Positions 12,098-23,087 of a stretch of 64,000 bases of DNA are shown here, piece after piece. The stretch comes from Pleurotus djamor (lineage: Eukaryota; Basidiomycota; Agaricomycetes; Agaricales; Pleurotaceae): assembly GCA_029747585.1 (NCBI GenBank), contig JAPEVF010000104.1, positions 8,820-72,819 on the forward strand, given 5' to 3'. The notes beneath the pieces are model-generated. The model saw only the letters and a list, made by a program, of their open reading frames with translations, was not told the DNA's origin and made no database searches. The position numbers and the translations under genes are program-made. Position 1 is the stretch's first letter. Every line of letters starts with the position of its first letter.

Positions 12098-13717
12098 ATG
12101 GCTTCGCGCTGCAGCGCTCTCCTCTCAGCTTCTTTGGTGGTGCTTGGCTTGTTTTCCCCGCTTGTCCTGAGCGCAGCGGAGGACACGAAGATAGGTGAAC
12201 ACACCATTGAAAGAGTCAGTAAAGCCTTGCTTTTGTGGCTTATCATATACTCCCGAGTATTTTCCTCGGAGAGATTTATTTCGAGCACTGACTCGCATTC
12301 GTAGACGATCCAACTTCGAACACACTCATTATACGCACCATACATCGACCAAGACTTACAAAATAGGTGCGTATCGCAAAGGCACGCTAAGGATATCGAG
12401 GTCTTACGGTAGACTGGCCTCTAGATGGTGGGACTTTGGTGCAGATTCGTATGTGGTCAGTCTCGCTTCGGTCTTTGTCTCGAAGTCTTTTCGCGTCTCA
12501 ACTCATCAACATCCTAGAACACGAACAAGTACATACGCCTGACCCGGCCCGCGGCATCGCAAATGGTAGGGCGATTTCATGTCCACACGACACCCCCCAC
12601 TGAATTCGGCGTTCCAATGTAGGGCTGGCTTTGGTCCCGACTACCCATTACTGCCCAGAACTTTGTTGTCGAAGTCGAATTCAAGGTACTTGTCTGAAAT
12701 GTCACTTTGGGAACCCATCATGTTCAATGTCTTGGGTAGATTTCAGGCGAATCTTCACATCTGTATGGCGACGGATTAGCATTCTGGATTACCAAGGAGC
12801 GGGCAAATCCTGGACCAATCTTTGGCAACCAAGGTTCGTGCTTCGATCTCTGCCTCTTTCCCCCTCACCAATCACTCTCTGCCACAGACAAATTCACTGG
12901 ACTTGGCGTATTTCTCGACACATATGCCAATTCCAGGCATTCGTACTCATTCCCCCACATCACTGCTTCCCTCGGGGATGGACAGACGCCGTATGACTAC
13001 GGAAACGATGGGGATTCTACTAGCATTGGAGGCTGTTCGGTGAGTACTTCAGCTGCCTTACCAAGGGACGTTATTAAAAGTGGGCTGGTTCCTAGGCAAA
13101 CTTCAGGCGCACAAATGTTGCTACGAAGTTGAAGTTGACGTACATCAAGGATAAGGTGCTTGACCTCAAGATCCAATATAAGGCTTGTACGTTCTATGGC
13201 TGCCTTCAATCCGTGAATATTGGATATTGATTCAAATCTGTCCTTCTAGGGGATGACTGGTCGGAATGCTTCCGCGTCGAAAATATTACCCTTCCCAATG
13301 CTCCTTTCATTGGTTTCTCTGCCATGACGGGAGAGGTCTTTGACTCACACGAGTACGTTACACACACTACTCACCTCCGACGCCCCACTAATCTCTTCGT
13401 AACTTAGTATCATCAGTGTGACCTCTTCTTCTGCCATCGTCACCGCGCAACAGTCCACCAAAAAGACCAAGAAGTCCATTTTCACCAGGCCTTCATATGA
13501 AAACGAAGACGAAGACGAGTCGTCGTGGTTTGGCACCTTCTTCAAGATCTTACTGTTCGTAGGAGTATGCGGGGGTGGGTATTACGGATATGTCAACTAT
13601 TATAAACGGAGAAGCGGGTTTGGAGGCGGTAATTTTGGAGGAGGAATGGGCGGTATGGGTGGCGGTATGGGTGGTTATGGTGGTGGTGGACTGTACGCCA
13701 ATGCGAAGAGGTTCTAA
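12098..13717 (+). CDS. L-type lectin cargo receptor (VIP36/Emp46-47 type)
   Basis: Type I membrane lectin that binds high-mannose glycoproteins and carries them between ER and Golgi. A signal peptide is clear (about 26 residues, hydrophobic core SASLVVLGLFSPLVL). Spliced exons then give the L-type lectin domain: HSLYAPYIDQDLQNRWWDFG, GDGLAFWITKERANPGPIFG, TGLGVFLDTYAN (the calcium/mannose loop) and DGDSTSIGGCS with the later CFRVENITLPN. The two cysteines of the family disulfide are present. One transmembrane helix follows (FFKILLFVGVCGGGYYGY), then KRR and an unusual Gly-rich cytoplasmic tail ending in AKRF. VIP36 ends with KRFY, so the end fits a sorting signal. At least seven short introns are present. 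The Gly-rich tail is the one odd part. Identity is strong; orthology to one yeast gene is not resolved. Confidence 0.88.
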
Positions 13718-14014
13718 GCTACGAATGCAGCGTATCTTCCCTCTTAGCAGATTATTTTATTTGTAGTGCATAGCATCTTTGGACCACCTCGCAACGCTCA
13801 ATTACGACGGCCCAGGTCGCTCAATTGACGAGCAGACCCATGTCAGGTCGATGCACACCGTCAAGCTTCGCGTTCGCTACATGTTCTTTATGCGGCCTAA
13901 AGGCGTAAATAGGACTAGGATCTGTAAACCTGCTCAGTCACGCAATAAATTAAGAAAGAGTGGGCTAGAACAAGGCTAGAATACAGCTTAACAAGTACAC
14001 ATTGATGCCTATCC

Positions 14015-15733
14015 CTATGTACTTAACGCGGCGAACCTAGTGACCATTCTAATAAACACTTCTCTGGGTGGAAGCCAGTCTATCTTTTCTGCAGAATAAT
14101 CCGTGCCAGAGCGCAAAGAGCGTGCCATTATTTCTTCTTCCCAGTCGACCGTTGTATACTTCCTAAGCTCATGAACCCAACCTAGATCAATACCAGTACA
14201 TCTTGAAAAGGAAAGCCGAGGGGGAGCAGAATAAGGGTGTTGGGTAACGGCCCACGAAAACGCGAGGAGGATATCTTGCATGGGAGTATCAGTGGATGAT
14301 TGTGGCCTCGTCCGTGCGGAAGGGAAAAGAGATCGAGAGAATGGAATATCAACAAAGTCTATGCTTTCCAGTACCGGAAAGATTTGTTGGCTGTGGCCGT
14401 TGGGTCCGATGTGATCTGTAGCAGCCTGTCGGCTAATCCCAATGCATCGCATCGCACGTTCAAAGAGCATTTCAAGTAGTAGTAGAGGAGGGGATGCGGA
14501 GGTGACACGAAGGGTGCGCAATCCGCGGAAACAAGACAGCATGGTCCAGGCTCGATGATCAAGGCGAATCGAAGAAATTTGAGGCTGAGCTGTAGAGCAA
14601 AGATCAAGGGATATAATATCATGGAATAAATTCGTTCTGGTGGCGATGTTAATCATTTCGTAGAGTCGAACGCTCCCAACTTGGATCTTCAGAATGGAAC
14701 CCTCGGGCGAGCTGAGGGTGAGTTCCCCGGCATCTTGGGTGCTCCGTAAGAGGAGGCTCAGGTATGGACGATGGGCAATGTCGAGAAGCCGTGAAAGAGT
14801 GTGTATGATCGTGGTAATGGGGTGCCCACTTTCGCTCGCGGAGACTCCATCAGATGTAATAATGGTAACTCTTGAAAGAACCACTGAGGGATGCATCGTC
14901 TGGAGAAAGTCGATGCAGACCTGCGTCTCCTCCTCCAAGTGAATTCGCTGTAGATCAGATAGACCGGCTTCGAAAGGACGTGGCGGGCCCGATTTCGTCA
15001 AAGAGCGTATCAATGAGAGGTTCCTCAATCTTGGTAGGCGCCTGAGTAAATAGAAGAGATCGCTGGTGTGGATGCGTTTCCACTCGGGGAGGTTGTCGAT
15101 ACTGAGAGTTATGAGATGGGTTGAGTACATCCGACTGTTTAGGTCGAAGTAGCAGCCGGAGGTGACTAAGGTTGCTAGGCTCTGGCGTGCCACAGATAAT
15201 GTTGGGCTTTGTTCAATAAGGAACGGAGAGTCTCGCTCGATCCAAGGATATTGGATGGAAGTGGCCTTCGCAGCAATGACCAAGCTCTCAAGGGGCGATT
15301 GAAGTTCCTTCATTCGGACAAGCATGTCGTCGATAAGGCTCCTTTGACCTTCGATCCGCAGATGCCGTATCTGTTGTTGAAGTAATTCAATTGCGTATAG
15401 TGCGAGCAAGATGACAGTCTCGTGGGTCAAGTTACAGACCAAGATCAGATAATGACCTGCAGATCGCTCGGCGAAGAGCGAGGAAATGTATAGTTTGGGC
15501 GTCTTCGCGGCAATGACGACAGTCGACCAGAGGCTTCCACAAGCAAGGGCCGCCTCGCGCCAGTCGTGACAGACATGCGTCGCTTGGAGCAAGTGTACGC
15601 AGTGATCCAAAGGTGGAGTAGAAGAGTCAAAGTCGACGATGTCTGGGATGAGGTGGCTGAATATGCCACAAAGAGTTTCAGCGGGTAGTCTTGAAATGGG
15701 AAGGGATCGATTTCGAGACAACTGCGGTTCCAT
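14015..15733 (-). CDS. F-box-like domain protein 2 of the cluster
   Basis: Single-exon protein of 572 residues. The N-terminus reads MEPQLSRNRSLPISRLPAET, an F-box-like start, followed by LCGIFSHL, THVCHDWREAAL and LWSTVV. It would recruit Skp1/cullin with the leucine-rich remainder choosing the substrate (inference from the family). Near the end it has LFERAMRCIGISR and RCTGIDLGWVHELRKYTTVDW, the two motifs shared across this cluster. It is closest by eye to the gene at 7577. It is divergent from the gene at 15949, with only ~215 bases between the two starts, so they may share a promoter. The ATG at 15731-15733 directly precedes the domain; no frameshift is seen. Confidence 0.85.
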   Translation of the reverse strand: MEPQLSRNRSLPISRLPAETLCGIFSHLIPDIVDFDSSTPPLDHCVHLLQATHVCHDWREAALACGSLWSTVVIAAKTPKLYISSLFAERSAGHYLILVCNLTHETVILLALYAIELLQQQIRHLRIEGQRSLIDDMLVRMKELQSPLESLVIAAKATSIQYPWIERDSPFLIEQSPTLSVARQSLATLVTSGCYFDLNSRMYSTHLITLSIDNLPEWKRIHTSDLFYLLRRLPRLRNLSLIRSLTKSGPPRPFEAGLSDLQRIHLEEETQVCIDFLQTMHPSVVLSRVTIITSDGVSASESGHPITTIIHTLSRLLDIAHRPYLSLLLRSTQDAGELTLSSPEGSILKIQVGSVRLYEMINIATRTNLFHDIISLDLCSTAQPQISSIRLDHRAWTMLSCFRGLRTLRVTSASPPLLLLEMLFERAMRCIGISRQAATDHIGPNGHSQQIFPVLESIDFVDIPFSRSLFPSARTRPQSSTDTPMQDILLAFSWAVTQHPYSAPPRLSFSRCTGIDLGWVHELRKYTTVDWEEEIMARSLRSGTDYSAEKIDWLPPREVFIRMVTRFAALST

Positions 15734-15948
15734 GACCTATGACGCTGGGATAGCAACAGTTTGGGAGCAGAGAAAAATTAAACCATCGATAGGGAAGGGT
15801 GAGGAAAGAAGGAAGAGAGAAGGAACGTGACGACTCTAGTGGCGAAGGCTGAAGCAGTGTGGCGCAGACTCCAGATGCACAGGGGACTCAGGGAACTTCC
15901 CTGTCATCCAGGGTCAGTTGAATCTTGACGCGCGGAACAAACGCCATC
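15734..15948. promoter_or_regulatory. Shared promoter interval of two divergent F-box genes
   Basis: The 215 bases between the start codons at 15733 (minus) and 15949 (plus) must hold both promoters. It contains a purine-rich run (GGAAAGAAGG type) near 15800. No operator can be named from sequence alone. Confidence 0.5.
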
Positions 15949-17726
15949 ATGAAGAAAAAGCAACGTCGTGGCAAGCATGGTAAGACGTCCTTAATTCCTC
16001 TGTAAATAACACGGTATGAATTACATACGCAGAACGTGAGGCGGCCAAACTCCATGCACTAGTACAAGTCCAGAGGTCGCAGCGTAATCAGCAAAATTGT
16101 GCCGTCTTCAAGCTCCCAGTCGAACTGCTTTTTGAGATTTTCAGCTGGATAATCCACTGGAGACTAGATCCCGAAGCACACTACACGACCACAGCTTACT
16201 CCTGGTTAGCCGTTTCATGGGTGTGCCATCACTGGCGCAACGTCGCACTCAGTCACGCCCACCTCTGGTCGGCCATCACATTCAGCATTCATCGGATTCG
16301 CCCACAGCTGGTCAATCTTTTCCTCGAGCGGAATACTTCCTCCCCGGTCATCCTCTCGTTCCAATTGAATGGTAATAACCATTTCCCCGACGCCCTGCCG
16401 CTTCTTCATAAGCATCTGGGTAGGATCACGGAATTGGACATCCTGGGTGCTGACGAGGCATCTCTCGCTGAATATTCCCGTACTTTCAAGGACAGTCCCC
16501 TCCAGCGCCTCTCAATACGCTGCTACCCTCATTGCGTGGTTGACGACGCGCCATTCGTCGTCAACGTCGCCAGCCTCACCAGTTTGTCCCTCTCAAGCTG
16601 TATTTTCCCATGGACGTCACCGATGTACTCGCCTGCATTGACTACGCTTGAAATCCGAGCTTTATCCAGACTTGAACTGCCAAGTTTCACTCGAATCATG
16701 AGACTCCTTCAAAAACTTCCAATGTTAGTCAACTTGACTCTCGAGGGAGCCATGAAGAGCTCAACCAGGACTCCTTCTCAAGACGTCACGTTACACTATC
16801 TACGCCACCTCTCTATCAATGCTTTTGAGGCTATCTGCGTCATCTTCTTCAAATATGTCCACATGCCTGCATTGGATACCCTTCACATCGAGTACAACCC
16901 AGACCGAGCGACGACCTCATCCAACGCGGTGCCTAAAGTTCTTGAACTCACTGCTTCCATCCTTCCCTCACATACCCCCTTCACCGAGCTGCGCCTATTC
17001 TTGGACAATACATTCCACTCTTGGGGGGGATTCTCCCTTGGTACCGATACCAAAATTGTAACCAAAATCAAAACAACCCCGCAAGAGTATGCCGAACGGG
17101 ATATGTCGTTTCAGGCGCTTTTGAAATTCTCCACCAAACTGACCCCTTGGATGGAGCACATAAACTTCTTGGAGTTCTCTGGATTCACCCTCCGTCCAAC
17201 CATCCGCACGCTACAAGATTCTTTGTTTGCCTGGGAGAAGCTCACTGATTTCCCTTCCCTCCGAACCATCCGAATGAAGCATTACCGCATCCCCGCTCTC
17301 CTTGAGGCGATGTACGAACATGCTATGGAATGTATCGGCATCGGTTTCGAAACATCACCACGCCCTGGAGCCCCCATCACGCAACTCATTCCCAAGCTTG
17401 AGACGATTGAATTCGAAGACTTTGAGTTTGAGCCCAAGATGCTCGACATCATCCACGGTGTCGGGCTGATCGATTTGTTGATGGCATATCTATGGGCCGT
17501 CAAAAAGCACACTGGCTCGTGTCCTCGCGTCGTCTTCAAGAAATGCTGCGGCGTCAATGTACATTGGCTCAAGGAATTACGTTCATTCACAGAAGTGGAG
17601 TGGGATGGGTCAGGTGTAGACCTTGACCCCTTGGAGAAGTGGTATTCCTCTTTTTCGCCTGACATTCCGGAGTTTACTTTCGAGGGTCACATTGAATGGT
17701 ATAAATCGATTAACCTATGGGGCTAA
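15949..17726 (+). CDS. F-box-like domain protein 3 of the cluster
   Basis: Two exons. Exon 1 encodes MKKKQRRGKH and ends at a GTAAGA donor near 15980. After a ~50-base intron, exon 2 reads EREAAKLHALVQ, then the F-box-like core FKLPVELLFEIFSWII, VSWVCHHWRNVAL and LWSAI. The rest is leucine-rich, with LEAMYEHAMECIGI and KKCCGVNVHWLKELRSFTEV before a WDG motif, the C-terminal signature of the cluster. Total is about 575 residues. An ATG at 16221 would cut off the first half of the F-box, so the spliced start is preferred. It forms a convergent pair with the very similar gene at 17874-19672, which has the same exon layout. Likely an SCF substrate adaptor, by family resemblance only. Confidence 0.82.
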
Positions 17727-17873
17727 CCAGTTGGGCATGGTGAATTATTGATCAATTATTGACCGGACAGTATGACAGGGAGGGCTGTATGGTACCAGAA
17801 ACTGGGTTATATGTGACGGAAGGAATCTAGTGGGGAATCTTAAAGACGTTGTCAACATATCGGATATGCATAG

Positions 17874-19672
17874 TCAACCAGACAATCCAGTCGCCTTGAA
17901 CCAGTCGATATAACGTGAACAGATTGTCAGGTTGACAGGCGAAAACGCAGAACACCAGTCGTGTGCGTATTCATAAGCATTGCCAGTTGATCCGTCCCAC
18001 TCCACGTCCGTGTATGAACGGAACCCCTCCAGCCACCGCTCATCTACACCTTTGCAGCCCTTGATGACGATGCGCGGACACGAACCACAAAGCTCTTTCG
18101 AAGCCCACAGATACGCTGTCAGTAGGTCGATCATCACCAAGTTTCCGTGGTGAGTTTCGGCAAGTACGTTTTCAAAAGTGAAACGTTCAAATACGATAGT
18201 CTCGAGAACGGGGATATTAGGTTGGACAACCGCCGTATCGGGGTTCGAGGATACGTTGGTGAGGAGTCCGATATCAATGCGTGACATCGTCTTCTCGAAT
18301 AAAACCTCGAAGAGGCCAGGAGGGCGATACGTCTTAATTCGGATGGTCCGGAGGGAGGGAAGAGCGGTGAGGTTGCTCCAGTTCCAGTAGGATCGACGTA
18401 AAAGGCCAAGGGATGGATTAGAGTCCCCGGCGCCGTCGCATTCCAAGAAAGAGATATGCTCCATCCAGGAGGGAAACTTAACCGCGGTGCTGAAAAGGGC
18501 ACCGAGCGACATGTCAACCGGATGCTTCGGGCACGTTTCTATGGTAGCCACGCGGCGGGTATCACTACCGAGGGAGAATTTTCCCCAGGACGAGCACTTG
18601 CCCAACGATAGACGCAGCTCCGTGAAGGGCGGAAGGGATGGCAAACTCGGAGCAGCGAGTCGAAGGACCTTGGGTGCGGTCGTAGATATGCTGGCAACGC
18701 CGAGTCCGTCTGAGTGATAGGAAAGGTCGAGAATGCTCAATGTTGGGAAGTGAACATGTTCGAAGAAGGCGACACATGTGGACTCGGATTCGTGGAGGTT
18801 GAGTTTGTTAAGATGCTGAAGAGTGACGTCTCGAGATATTTGACAAGGTTTCTTCGACTTCTTGATGGCACCTTCGAGAGACAACCTTCTTAACTGGGGG
18901 AGTTTCCGGAGAAGTCTCACAGTTTTGGGTAAGCTGAGACGGTCAGGTAATTGTGCGAGCTGAAGTACGGTCAAACGAGACGCGTACACTGGTGAGTCCC
19001 ATGCAAAATTGCAGCCGGTAAGCGACAAACAGGTCATGTCGTCGGCCACAGAAAGAAATTGCATGTCATTGAGCTCGTAGGGTATACTGAAGGAATTGAA
19101 AGGCTTGGAGCAGATGACAATGAAGCTCTCGAGCGGAGCACCCTTAAATAAGGGAAGATATTTCGTCAGGTTCTTCCCACTACCGGCGATGAACAAGTGC
19201 TTGACCCTATCCTTGTGCTTGCGCAAACGAGGTGCAAAGTCAGAGAAAGAGTTGTCGCCATCGAGAACACCGCAGACGGTAAGTGGTAAGGTAGTGCTGC
19301 GTTCGAGAATCAGATCAAATAACTGTCGGCCGAAACGAAGGCTTTTGACGACGACAGTTGACCAAAGGCTGGAGTCATTGAGTGCGACTTGACGCCAGCG
19401 ACGGCAAACCCATGAAACAGCCATCCAGGAGTAGCTATTTCTGAGTTCTGGAATCATGCGTGTCCGGTTGAATATATCCGACAGAATTTCAGCAGGGAGC
19501 TTTAAAGCTGCACAATGGGGGTCTTGAGACTGTGGTGTTCGGACCTGCGGAACGCTTTCATCAGGCGCGGATTGAGCAACTCTGCCACGGCGTGCTATGT
19601 TATATGTTCCATGTCATTATTTCTCAGTGAATGTCGTGCAAATGGCTCACCGGTCTTGCCGCGTTTCTTCAT
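17874..19672 (-). CDS. F-box-like domain protein 4 of the cluster
   Basis: Two exons. Exon 1 begins at 19672 (MKKRGKT) and ends at a GTGAGC donor. Exon 2 continues ARRGRVAQSAPDE and then the F-box-like region ALKLPAEILSDIF, VSWVCRRWRQVAL and LWSTVVV. The leucine-rich body aligns with gene 3 throughout (for example RKLPQLRRLSLEGA beside QKLPMLVNLTLEGA). The C-terminal signature is KGCKGVDERWLEGFRSYTDV with a WDG motif. The shared basic start peptide and intron position show that genes 3 and 4 are an inverted duplicate pair facing each other across about 150 bases. Its start lies only 91 bases from that of the CFEM gene. Role as substrate adaptor is inferred. Confidence 0.82.
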
Positions 19673-19763
19673 GGGTGGAGGTTGTGACTTGTAAGGCGCG
19701 TTTGTGGCGCGTCAGTGTCACGTCTAGCATACCACGAACGTGACGCGTGACGATTCCCCAGTC
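19673..19763. promoter_or_regulatory. 91-base bidirectional promoter with inverted repeats
   Basis: Between the divergent starts of F-box gene 4 and the CFEM gene. It holds nested inverted repeats. GTCACGT (19717-19723) is matched by ACGTGAC (19738-19744). CGCGTCA (19708-19714) is matched by TGACGCG (19741-19747). TGACGCGTGACG contains an ACGCGT core. Such dyads are typical of bZIP or MBF-like sites, but the binder is unknown. Confidence 0.5.
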
Positions 19764-20568
19764 ATGTTCTTCTCCTCGTACCACCGTCTCATATTCGCCA
19801 TCCTCTCGTGGATTATCCTCGCTGTAGAGGCCCAAGTCTCGGATCGACCGTCACAGGCACCTCCGAGTGAATTTCCAAGCGCAACTAGCCTCTTGCCTAC
19901 ATCGTCCTCGGCGACTAGCAGCGTCAATGCATCGTCTAGCTCGAGCTCGACGATCAGCGCATCCGCTTTTCCACCTCTGAACACTGTTTCTCCCTGCGGT
20001 GCGTTCTGTATGTGAAAAAGCCTGAACCCCCAACTAATCTCGAGTCTAACTTTAACAGTTGCGGACTGTTTGTCGCGAGCAGTGGGTGCTACAGGATGTT
20101 CCAGCTTGACCGATGTATTTTGCTTCTGTCCAAAGTGAGCTTGATCTCTAATAGCGTGTCCTAGACGCGGACGTCGACCCTGCGCCTGGCGTTCTTGACA
20201 CTTGATCATGACTGACCTGACCGTTTCGCAGCCGGAATTTCACAGAAGCTCTTGTGGGCTGCATCTCGGGGTCGTGTCCAACTGAACGCAATTCGACCGA
20301 GGCACTTGCACGGCAATTCTGCAACTTGGTCAACAGCAGCTCATCGCTTTCATTCCCATCATCAGTCTCGGTTACGTCCTCGCTACCTGCGACGGTTCCA
20401 CCAATCACTACCACGCCACCGGCAACAAGCGCCTCCTCTACTTCTGAGGGTTCGTCGACCTCGACACCTGCAGACAACTCAGCGAAGAGTGTTTTGGGAG
20501 TGTCACGGAGTATGGGGTGTCTTTCGGTCCTTTCAGGTGTTTTGCTTGGTAGTGCGCTCTTTGTTTGA
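19764..20568 (+). CDS. CFEM-domain protein, probably GPI-anchored
   Basis: Secreted surface protein with the fungal-specific CFEM domain, a fold known in some fungi to bind haem or act at the cell surface. The N-terminal signal peptide is clear (MFFSSYHRLIFAILSWIILA). A Ser/Thr/Pro-rich stretch follows, then eight cysteines in CFEM spacing: SPCVADC, TGC, TDVFCFC, VGC, SGSC and QFC. The conserved Asp sits three residues before the CxC. Two introns interrupt the domain (donor after SPC, and after FCFCPN). A long Ser/Thr-rich region leads to a hydrophobic C-terminus (LSVLSGVLLGSALFV), the pattern of a GPI signal. CFEM after a Ser-rich spacer is less usual than directly after the signal. Function (haem, adhesion or host contact) cannot be told from sequence. 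Confidence 0.85.
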
Positions 20569-20718
20569 GCGATGGACTTTATTTTCCTTGTACTCATTGG
20601 ACTTTTCGGACTGTCTCTATTCGCTCTCCTCAGATCGCCTACGTTTCAATTCATCGATGCGCTCATGTGGCGTCCTATCTAACGTTATGAGCAATTCTTT
20701 GTCCTCCATGTGGACCAA

Positions 20719-22062
20719 ATGCCCCAGCAACGGTCAAGCCACCACCCACTGGGTGTTCTAGCGTCCGGTCCGAGGTATGTGAGGGCATGTCCTCTCTTTC
20801 CTCTCTTTCAACCACGCTTGCCCCCCGAAATCCTCTCAATCATCTTCTACGTCGTTCCCCAGGCCACCTCAAATCCTATCAGCTCCGAGCCTTGGAAATG
20901 GTGGATCCGGGCGACCCATGTTTGTCAATACTGGCGCCACACTGCCATCCACGACCCAAGGCTCTGGCAGACGGTTCTCCTCAGCAGTGCCCGCGACGCA
21001 CCTATTTTTGACCTCTTCTTCGAACGCAACGGGACGTAACCGATAGCCCTTTTGTGTGTTGTTCGGCTTCACACACACGGGCCGTTTGTACGTTGTTGAA
21101 GCTGGTCTCGCAGTCCGCCACCAGAGACAAAGTCAAAAACCTGAGGATTCAGTGTTCAAAGAAGGACCTCAGTCACTTCCTAGACATCGTCAGTCGCTTC
21201 CGTCCTTCGCGTCTGGAGATTATTCCTGACCAGCGCACCGCCTTCATTGACACAGTCCAAGCTTGCTGGCTGACCATTGCCCCGTCAGCGTATTCCCAAG
21301 TGGCTGCTTCTTTGTCAATGACTCAATGTGCTTTCGAGCTTAATTCGGTGTTTTATACCTCATCTTTTCAGGAGCAATACAACTTGGGACTGACACAAAC
21401 GATGTTCTTACCCTCCAACGTATGCTGCACACTACGTATCTTGGCCTTTCCGCCACAATTTTCTTTACCCGTCGAATCTTCTGTCCAGAAGCTAAACCAC
21501 GCTTCCTGGAACTCGATGGCCCCTCGAAAATGTACCAATGCTCCAGGCCACCCACTTTGCTCCGGTATCATCGAGACTGGAAGGCGTTCCATATGAATCA
21601 CTCATCTTATCTTCGCCCAATACGCATACTCTGCCTAAGGACATACCGGCCGTCACTCCTCTTCGAAACTATTCGAATATGCTATGCAGTGTATTGGCCG
21701 TGGCCAAAACACGTTGACGCCGCACCAGCTTAATCGTGGCGAGCATGTCTTCCCCGAGCTCGAAACTATAGACTTTATCGAATTTTCATTCACATTGGAA
21801 TAACGTGTACACCAGACTACCAGAGCTTGCTCTCCCAACTCTCTTGATCGCGCTCGCATGGGCTCTCAAGCAAATACGCGTACTCCCTCCACGTATCTTG
21901 CTCACGAATTGCACAGGTGTTGATCGGTGTTGTGTTGGGCAACTTCGCTGTCATACGTTGGTCGAATGGGATGGTCTGAACGAGGTTGAAAATGCCGGAG
22001 ATACATCATGCCTCACCCAGAAGATGTCTTCGTTGAGCTGCTGGCCTGGTTCACTTGAATAG
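20719..22062 (+). pseudogene. Broken F-box-like gene (copy 5)
   Basis: Degenerate relative of the cluster. It starts normally with LPPEILSIIFYVV, ATHVCQYWRHTAI and LWQTVLL, then meets an in-frame TAA near 21037 exactly where the neighbour reads SGSLPVALLCVV (here GT-stop-PIALLCVV). Homology continues in another frame as ATRDKVKNLRIQ and SMTQCAFELNSVFYTSSF. It shifts again near 21660, where LLFET and FEYAMQCIGRGQ lie in different frames. The C-terminal signature survives as NCTGVDRCCVGQLRCHTLVEW. It best matches copy 6 just downstream, so the two look like a tandem duplication with one member decayed. No splice pattern I can see repairs the breaks. Confidence 0.75.
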
Positions 22063-22250
22063 CAAGTGGACACACAGACTCATCATCATTTGAGCCTCCA
22101 AAGCATTATGTTCGCGCCTTTACACGTTATTCCTTGTTTCGCAATGTGTTTTTCATATCTAGCTACTCTCGAGTATTTAGTGGGAATTTCGTTTGGATGC
22201 AGTACTGTTTTAGCGCCAGCTGCACTTGACTGCACCCATGATCCACAATC

Positions 22251-23087
22251 ATGACTTCGGCCTGTGCGCCCTCTCCGCTTGCTCTGAAACTTCCTCCTGA
22301 ATTACTCGCCGGAGTCTTCAGCCATGTCACACCCCACTTCGAAACCACCGATCCAGCCTGTTTGGTGCAGTGGATCAGGACGACGCATGTCTGCCATTAC
22401 TGGCGAGATGTCGCCCTCAAATATGCACGCCTCTGGACTACCTTTTTCCTTGGTCCTTACTGCGAGAGCACGGATCCCTCCTTATTCGATCTTTGCTTCC
22501 AACGAAGTGGTTCGCTGCCAGTGGCCCTGTTGTGTGTTGTAGGGGATTTCGGATGGGTTGAAGATATGTTGATGAGCTTTGCTTTAAATGACGCTACCCA
22601 AGATAAAGTCAAGCACTTGAAGATAGTGGGCTCGAAGTCCCACCTCCTCAGCCTGCTCAGTCTCATGAGCTATTTCCCTCTTTCGACCCTTGAGTTTACG
22701 ATCAACCGTACTTCCAAGAGCGACGACGACGCTCTGTGGCTTCCCCATCCTCTTCTTAACCAATTCATCGGTCTCACCTCCCTGTCGACCACGAGATGCG
22801 CCTTTGAGCTTGACTCGGTGCTTTACAGCCCCCATTTGACGACCCTAGAACTTCGGAATCTGCCACCTTCGCAACGTCTGCCTATCAGTGATTTGATGTC
22901 GTTGTCCAAACGCCTGCCCAATATAACCACTCTCACTCTGATTGAGTCACTTCAACTTCCAAGATCGTCTTCCGACTTGACCACACCGGTACAGGCCCGT
23001 TCATGGCAAGAGACTTGCTCCAGAACAAAAACAAGACAATTGGACACCTTTACCGCCACGATCTGGAGTCCCTGTTTTACGTCCTGA
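22251..23087 (+). pseudogene. Truncated F-box-like gene (copy 6) ending in foreign sequence
   Basis: The first ~240 codons are a clean F-box-like protein: LALKLPPELLAGVFSHV, THVCHYWRDVAL, LWTTFF, then leucine-rich sequence up to about LPRSSSDLTT. At about 22,980 resemblance to the family stops. The remaining ~35 codons are an out-of-frame reading of a FunK1 kinase fragment and end at a TGA. The product lacks the C-terminal signature found in the other copies. The frame is open and could still be translated into a 278-residue protein with an intact F-box, so function is not excluded. The cause looks like recombination or insertion, not a point mutation. Confidence 0.7.

Noticed and set aside
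20148..20597. 149-codon minus-strand frame
   Set aside because: Antisense to the Ser/Thr-rich CFEM exon; low complexity keeps it open.
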